Part shown: piece after piece, positions 59,943-64,000 of the stretch
Layout of the letters: each line of letters begins with the position of its first letter
Numbering within the stretch: position 1 is the stretch's first letter
Origin: Pogonophryne albipinna
Lineage: Eukaryota > Chordata > Actinopteri > Perciformes > Artedidraconidae
DNA length: 64,000 bases
Reading direction: 5' to 3'
NCBI GenBank assembly: GCA_028583405.1
Contig: CM053250.1
Coordinates: 38,761,142-38,825,141 of the forward strand
Translations under genes and position numbers: made by a program
Notes under the pieces: model-generated
What the model was told of the DNA's origin: nothing
Seen by the model: only the letters and a program-made list of their open reading frames with translations
The model's database searches: none

Positions 59943-60174
<232 letters not shown>

Positions 60175-60854
60175 CTGACGTTGGCAGAAGAAGATGGTTC
60201 TAGAGTGTTGTTGCTGTGCACTAACACACACACACAGTGAATGTTTAGCAGCTATAGTGAGGACAGGGGGGTGGTGTGTGTGGTGGGAGTGTGGAAGCAG
60301 GGGGTTAATATCAGACCAAATAATTAGATTCGCTATCGTCTCGGCGGCAGCAGTGCGGGGATCAGGCAGATTAAAGCCAGGCTCGGGGCTGGTTAATATT
60401 CATGAGGGGACCGGGGTCCGGGCGAGGGGCTTAGACTGCAGCTCAAACACTCTCCTCTGCTGATGGGGCTTAAGGCAGCACTCTCAACTCAGATGGAGCT
60501 CTGCCGGGGAGGCCTGACATCCCATTGATAGATGGAGGGCTATGCGGATAGTTAGGGTGATACAAATAGAAGACGGGGTGATGTATGTGGAAATACACAT
60601 CTTTATTGGAGGATGACATTTTTAGGAAAAGCTGAGAATGTGACAATTGTGGTCAATCCTCTTGGTACTCCAGATTGACTTTTTCCTTGTCATTTTTCCC
60701 CAAATCTCTTCGACCAGGGGTGTCCAAACTTTTTCAACTTTCATATTCTCATTAAAAAAAACGGCAACACACTTGTGCTTTACTTATGCACCAGCACTTA
60801 CAATGGTCTTGCTTGTTTGAAGTAAATATATCAGCATTGTTTTTGTATCTTAAA

Positions 60855-60930
60855 TCTTGCACTTGTTGTAAATCGCTTTGGATAGAATCGTCAGCTAAAT
60901 GCTACGTAATGTAATATACTACATATATAG
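60855..60930 (+). repeat. L2/SINE-type 3' tail
   Basis: TTGTAAATCGCTTTGGATAG with CGTCAGCTAAATGCTACG and then a TAATGTAAT end, the shared 3' tail of many fish SINEs and LINEs. The preceding CAGGGGTGTCCAAACT at 60716 may be an unrelated hAT scrap. Confidence 0.6.
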
Positions 60931-62365
60931 TGCTGAGCACCACGGTTCGATACCCAGGCTGACTGCTCTCTGTGGGAGGAGATGTGCTCAGCAGGTGTTT
61001 CTGTCACAGCAAATGGGATCTGTTGAAGGGGTGGGGGGGGGGTGTTTTCGAAAACACTGTCATGTTTTCGAAAACCGAGGCAGCCGAGGTTCACACTTTG
61101 TGGGTCGAGGCACGTTCCTCTGGGTGACTGCTGTCTGCCTTTTGAGTCAGTGAGATCAGCGTCAGACCAGAACAAGGGGACACACACACACACACATACA
61201 AACAAACACACACACAGTAATAATTGTGTATGTGTGTCTGCTGTGTGTCCGTGGCCGCAGAGTGTGTACAGTTCTATCTTATTCTTCCTGCAGATTGACA
61301 TTGAGTATAATAAATTCATTATGTGTGTAGTTCTGTAGCCATTTGCAGGTTAAACCCTCCATTTGTTAATTTGTTAAGTAAACCAACATTATCTGCAGCA
61401 TTTTAAATCCAGCTGTGTTCAAAGACAAATCTGACTTTACCATGATGAAAAACTGGGAATAGAGGAGACTCTATCAATGAGTGGACAACATTGGATTTTA
61501 TTAAGAGTAATTATCCAATAAGAAAATATGGAGTTTCACACTCAGTTTTGAACAACAGTCTGTGTGTGATTGACTGTTTCTCTTCTTTTTTTTGTACACA
61601 TGAGTGTGTGTGTTTTCCTCATTGCTCTCCCCATTGCCCTATCATAGCAAATTCCAAAGCCGTGGCCGTGATGAATTAGTCTGAAACAAATTAGCAGTAC
61701 TTACAGCTCAGACGGCTCCAGCATTGGGTTACAAATTAAAACAAAAGAAGCAGTATCTCCACATCAGTGATGTTCCCCATGAAATCCAATACGCTCTGCC
61801 TCCGTCTTCAGCGTGCAACACACTCAGAGGCTTCCTCCATTCACTCCTTCCTTCTCTTCTCACTGAAAAATAAACACATTTTTGGCTTCATTTCGTTCTT
61901 CCTTCCTCATTTTTGGGTCCCAAAGCCCATATTTGGAACCACTTTTAATTTGAATAATCTAATTAAAGATGATTTTATGTTTAGTGCATTTGAGCACTTT
62001 AATAAAGTGTCTCAATGTAGGAGTTGGGGAGGAAAATATTGTGCAAAGAAAATGCATGAAATGTGCCAATTTGTATGGAACACACTTCCTGTTGTGGGCT
62101 CTGAATGACTTCTAGAAAGCCAGGGATAGAGCCAATTGTTACTCACCTGGAGCGGCTGATTTGAACTGATCAGCCTGTCTTTTAATACCACGGTACTGAC
62201 ATCCCAAAGGAGTAATAAGCATTGGAAACGTTGCTGAAACACAGCATAACATGGGGATAAGGATTTCATGAGAAAGTGCTGATAAGCTCTTATGGATTTT
62301 AAAAAGCATTTTTGTTTTTGGTGTCAGGAAATATATATTGTTTTAGATATATGCTTACCCAAATT

Positions 62366-62431
62366 AAGTACATATATTTATATATTCAGTCCCTAATGAT
62401 TCAAATCATCAGGGACTAAATATATGTACTT
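62366..62431. repeat. Hairpin-forming inverted repeat with one 7-nt bulge
   Basis: AAGTACATATATTTA + bulge + AGTCCCTAATGAT pairs with ATCATCAGGGACT + AAATATATGTACTT; one mismatch. Probably a small MITE core. Confidence 0.85.
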
Positions 62432-63095
62432 GTTTTGGCTAAGATAGCACTATGACTTTGAATTAGAACACATGAAAAGGTTATGTAGTTTAAACAGTTG
62501 AAGAGCAGGATACACAATCCAGTGACCTTTGACCCTCAGACCTTCCCTGCTCTGTGCAGTGCTGGGGGAAGGCTGCCTCCTGATGGAGAGGGACAGTACT
62601 GCATCACACTGACTCAATGCTGTGCTTTGATAGAAAAAAGACATTCAGCATTGCATGGATAAAATACAAGTGTTTTATTCCCTTTTAAGATGTTGAATTA
62701 ATTGTATTTCATATAAGATATGAAAGGAGAAAAAGCTGAGCCATACCACACGTATCCCTGATAGAGATACGGTACAGTGCGCTGAGTGTGTCGCTTTGCT
62801 AGCCATTGCTTTCAATCAGCTAGTAAAATGACCTTTTCAGAGCCTAACACTAGGACTGGTGCTATTTACAGTGAGAATGAACATACATACTGCCACAATG
62901 TCAATTCAGCATTGGCGTATGTACTGCAATATGCTCCTGTGTACTTAAACCAGTTTACTATGCATTGCTACTAAAGAGATGATTGGTCAGGTTGATGATT
63001 GTTGAGAACAGGCATTTTAAAGTTGACATTCTACACCATTTAGCAGTAAAAATCTATGTGTATGTTTCATGTATTCCCTCTGTCTCATGCCTCCA

Positions 63096-63102
<7 letters not shown>

Positions 63103-63141
<39 letters not shown>
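63103..63141. repeat. (AC)n microsatellite
   Basis: About 19 AC units. Confidence 0.95.
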
Positions 63142-63143
<2 letters not shown>

Positions 63144-63711
63144 CTGTTCCTCTCTTTCCGGTGTGTTCCGTGGATCTTATTATGGCAGCGGTCTGAATAG
63201 CCCCTTCCGACCTCATCAGATCTTCTTCCTCTTCCTTTTCTTCTCTCACTCTCTCCCGGGGTCTCTTTCCCTCTTTTATTCCTATTCTCCTCTTTCTTCT
63301 TTCTTCTCCTTTATTTTTCCATGCAGCTTTGTTCAGCCCCTGCTCCCTTTATTTCCTAATTTCCTTCTTGGGTAGGGATCATCGTCTGCTCCCTGGCATC
63401 CTCTTTATAAATGGGTGTTTGCCACTGGAAACCCATGATACAGTATTGTGTAACTGTGTATTCCCAACTTACAGCAATTCATGCTTTACTGTTTGAATTT
63501 TGATTGTCTCGCCATGTGCATACTGTACAGCAGTGGCGAACCGTGTCTATCACAACTGGACCTTCTGTAGACACACACACACACACACAAACTTTTCTTT
63601 TGAAGGCCCGATTTTCTAACGCTGGGCATGCAGTAGGCGTTGGACTGGAAGTACCGGAAAACTTCTGTCACGTAGTGATCATCTTCTCAATAAAACATCT
63701 TTGTTGATATT

Positions 63712-64000
63712 TTTCGAGTCTTCTGGCCAATCAGAATCAAGATTGTTGCCGGAAGTCCCCACGGAGAATAACGCTAGCTGTTAGTGTTGTTGCATAGCAA
63801 CCACCTCGCATTATGTCGACCCTCCGCTTCGCGTCGGGCTGAACCACGCCCCTTAGCTGTGATATAATGAGCATATACCACGGCCTGTCGTGCGCTATTG
63901 CTTAAATATATGATTGGTTGATCAAACTGTCAATCCAAACGTACGCTCTCAGGCTGTGTTTACTCAAAGACGAAACGGAGAACGAACCGAATTCGATATC
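63712..64000. repeat. Possible fish DNA-transposon terminus cut by the window end
   Basis: TTCTGGCCAATCAGAATCAAG, ATAGCAACCACCTCGCATT and ATATACCACGG are phrases I associate with a frequent fish repeat. The other end lies outside, so class and extent are unknown. Confidence 0.3.

Noticed and set aside
61767..62108. 113-codon plus frame sought as a zfpm1 exon 5
   Set aside because: No PR-domain or zinc-finger motif and no convincing splice pair.

Overview
The window looks like the inside of one large gene from a ray-finned (teleost) fish. Three short open stretches behave as consecutive, phase-compatible coding exons on the + strand (7835-7981, 24371-24508, 44720-44853), each with a good acceptor and donor. 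Their conceptual translation matches the N-terminal region of a FOG-family multi-zinc-finger transcriptional cofactor. It has the Arg/Ser-Leu junction that follows the FOG start peptide, then an acidic linker, then a Gly-Pro-(Asp)-Glu-Leu-Glu block, and finally a WGPYPG motif at exactly the spacing seen in FOG2 as I remember it. I call it zfpm1 (FOG1), less certainly zfpm1 rather than zfpm2. The first exon (NuRD-binding start peptide) must lie upstream. The remaining exons (rest of the PR-like domain and the zinc fingers) must lie downstream. Everything else is intron: part of intron 1 (1-7834), intron 2 (16.4 kb), intron 3 (20.2 kb) and the start of intron 4 (44854-64000).

The introns are packed with repeats typical of fish genomes. 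Dinucleotide arrays are very long; all seven arrays over 200 bp are (TG)n on the + strand, which is the sense strand of the gene. DNA transposons dominate the interspersed repeats. At least nine hAT-like elements or nests can be delimited. Six have readable 8-bp target duplications: 22259-23150, 38551-39198, 41161-42546, 45409-46858, 54335-55536 and 58003-58261. Two larger nests, 14589-19657 and 53631-56342, carry 5-bp duplications. There is also a PIF/Harbinger element with a MADF-like exon (29640-30260) and a THAP-domain (P-like) element fragment (4281-4764). Two TTAA-flanked MITE families have four and three copies, and there is a piggyBac-like nested piece. Retroelements are represented by a 5'-truncated L2-type LINE (16828-19530, minus), two further 3' ends of the same family, and a decayed ORF1 of a Tx1/L1-like fish LINE (59093-59620, minus).

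The most unusual structure is at 46988-48542. It is a TTAA MITE whose interior has expanded into about 24.5 copies of a 54-bp unit. Because 54 is divisible by three, this creates a 454-codon antisense open frame with an 18-residue period. A sister copy of the MITE at 40363 keeps the unexpanded, single-copy version of the same segment, so the birthplace of the minisatellite can be read directly.

I found no rRNA, tRNA, CRISPR array or prokaryotic operon. Almost all other open frames are translations of simple repeats or transposon debris.
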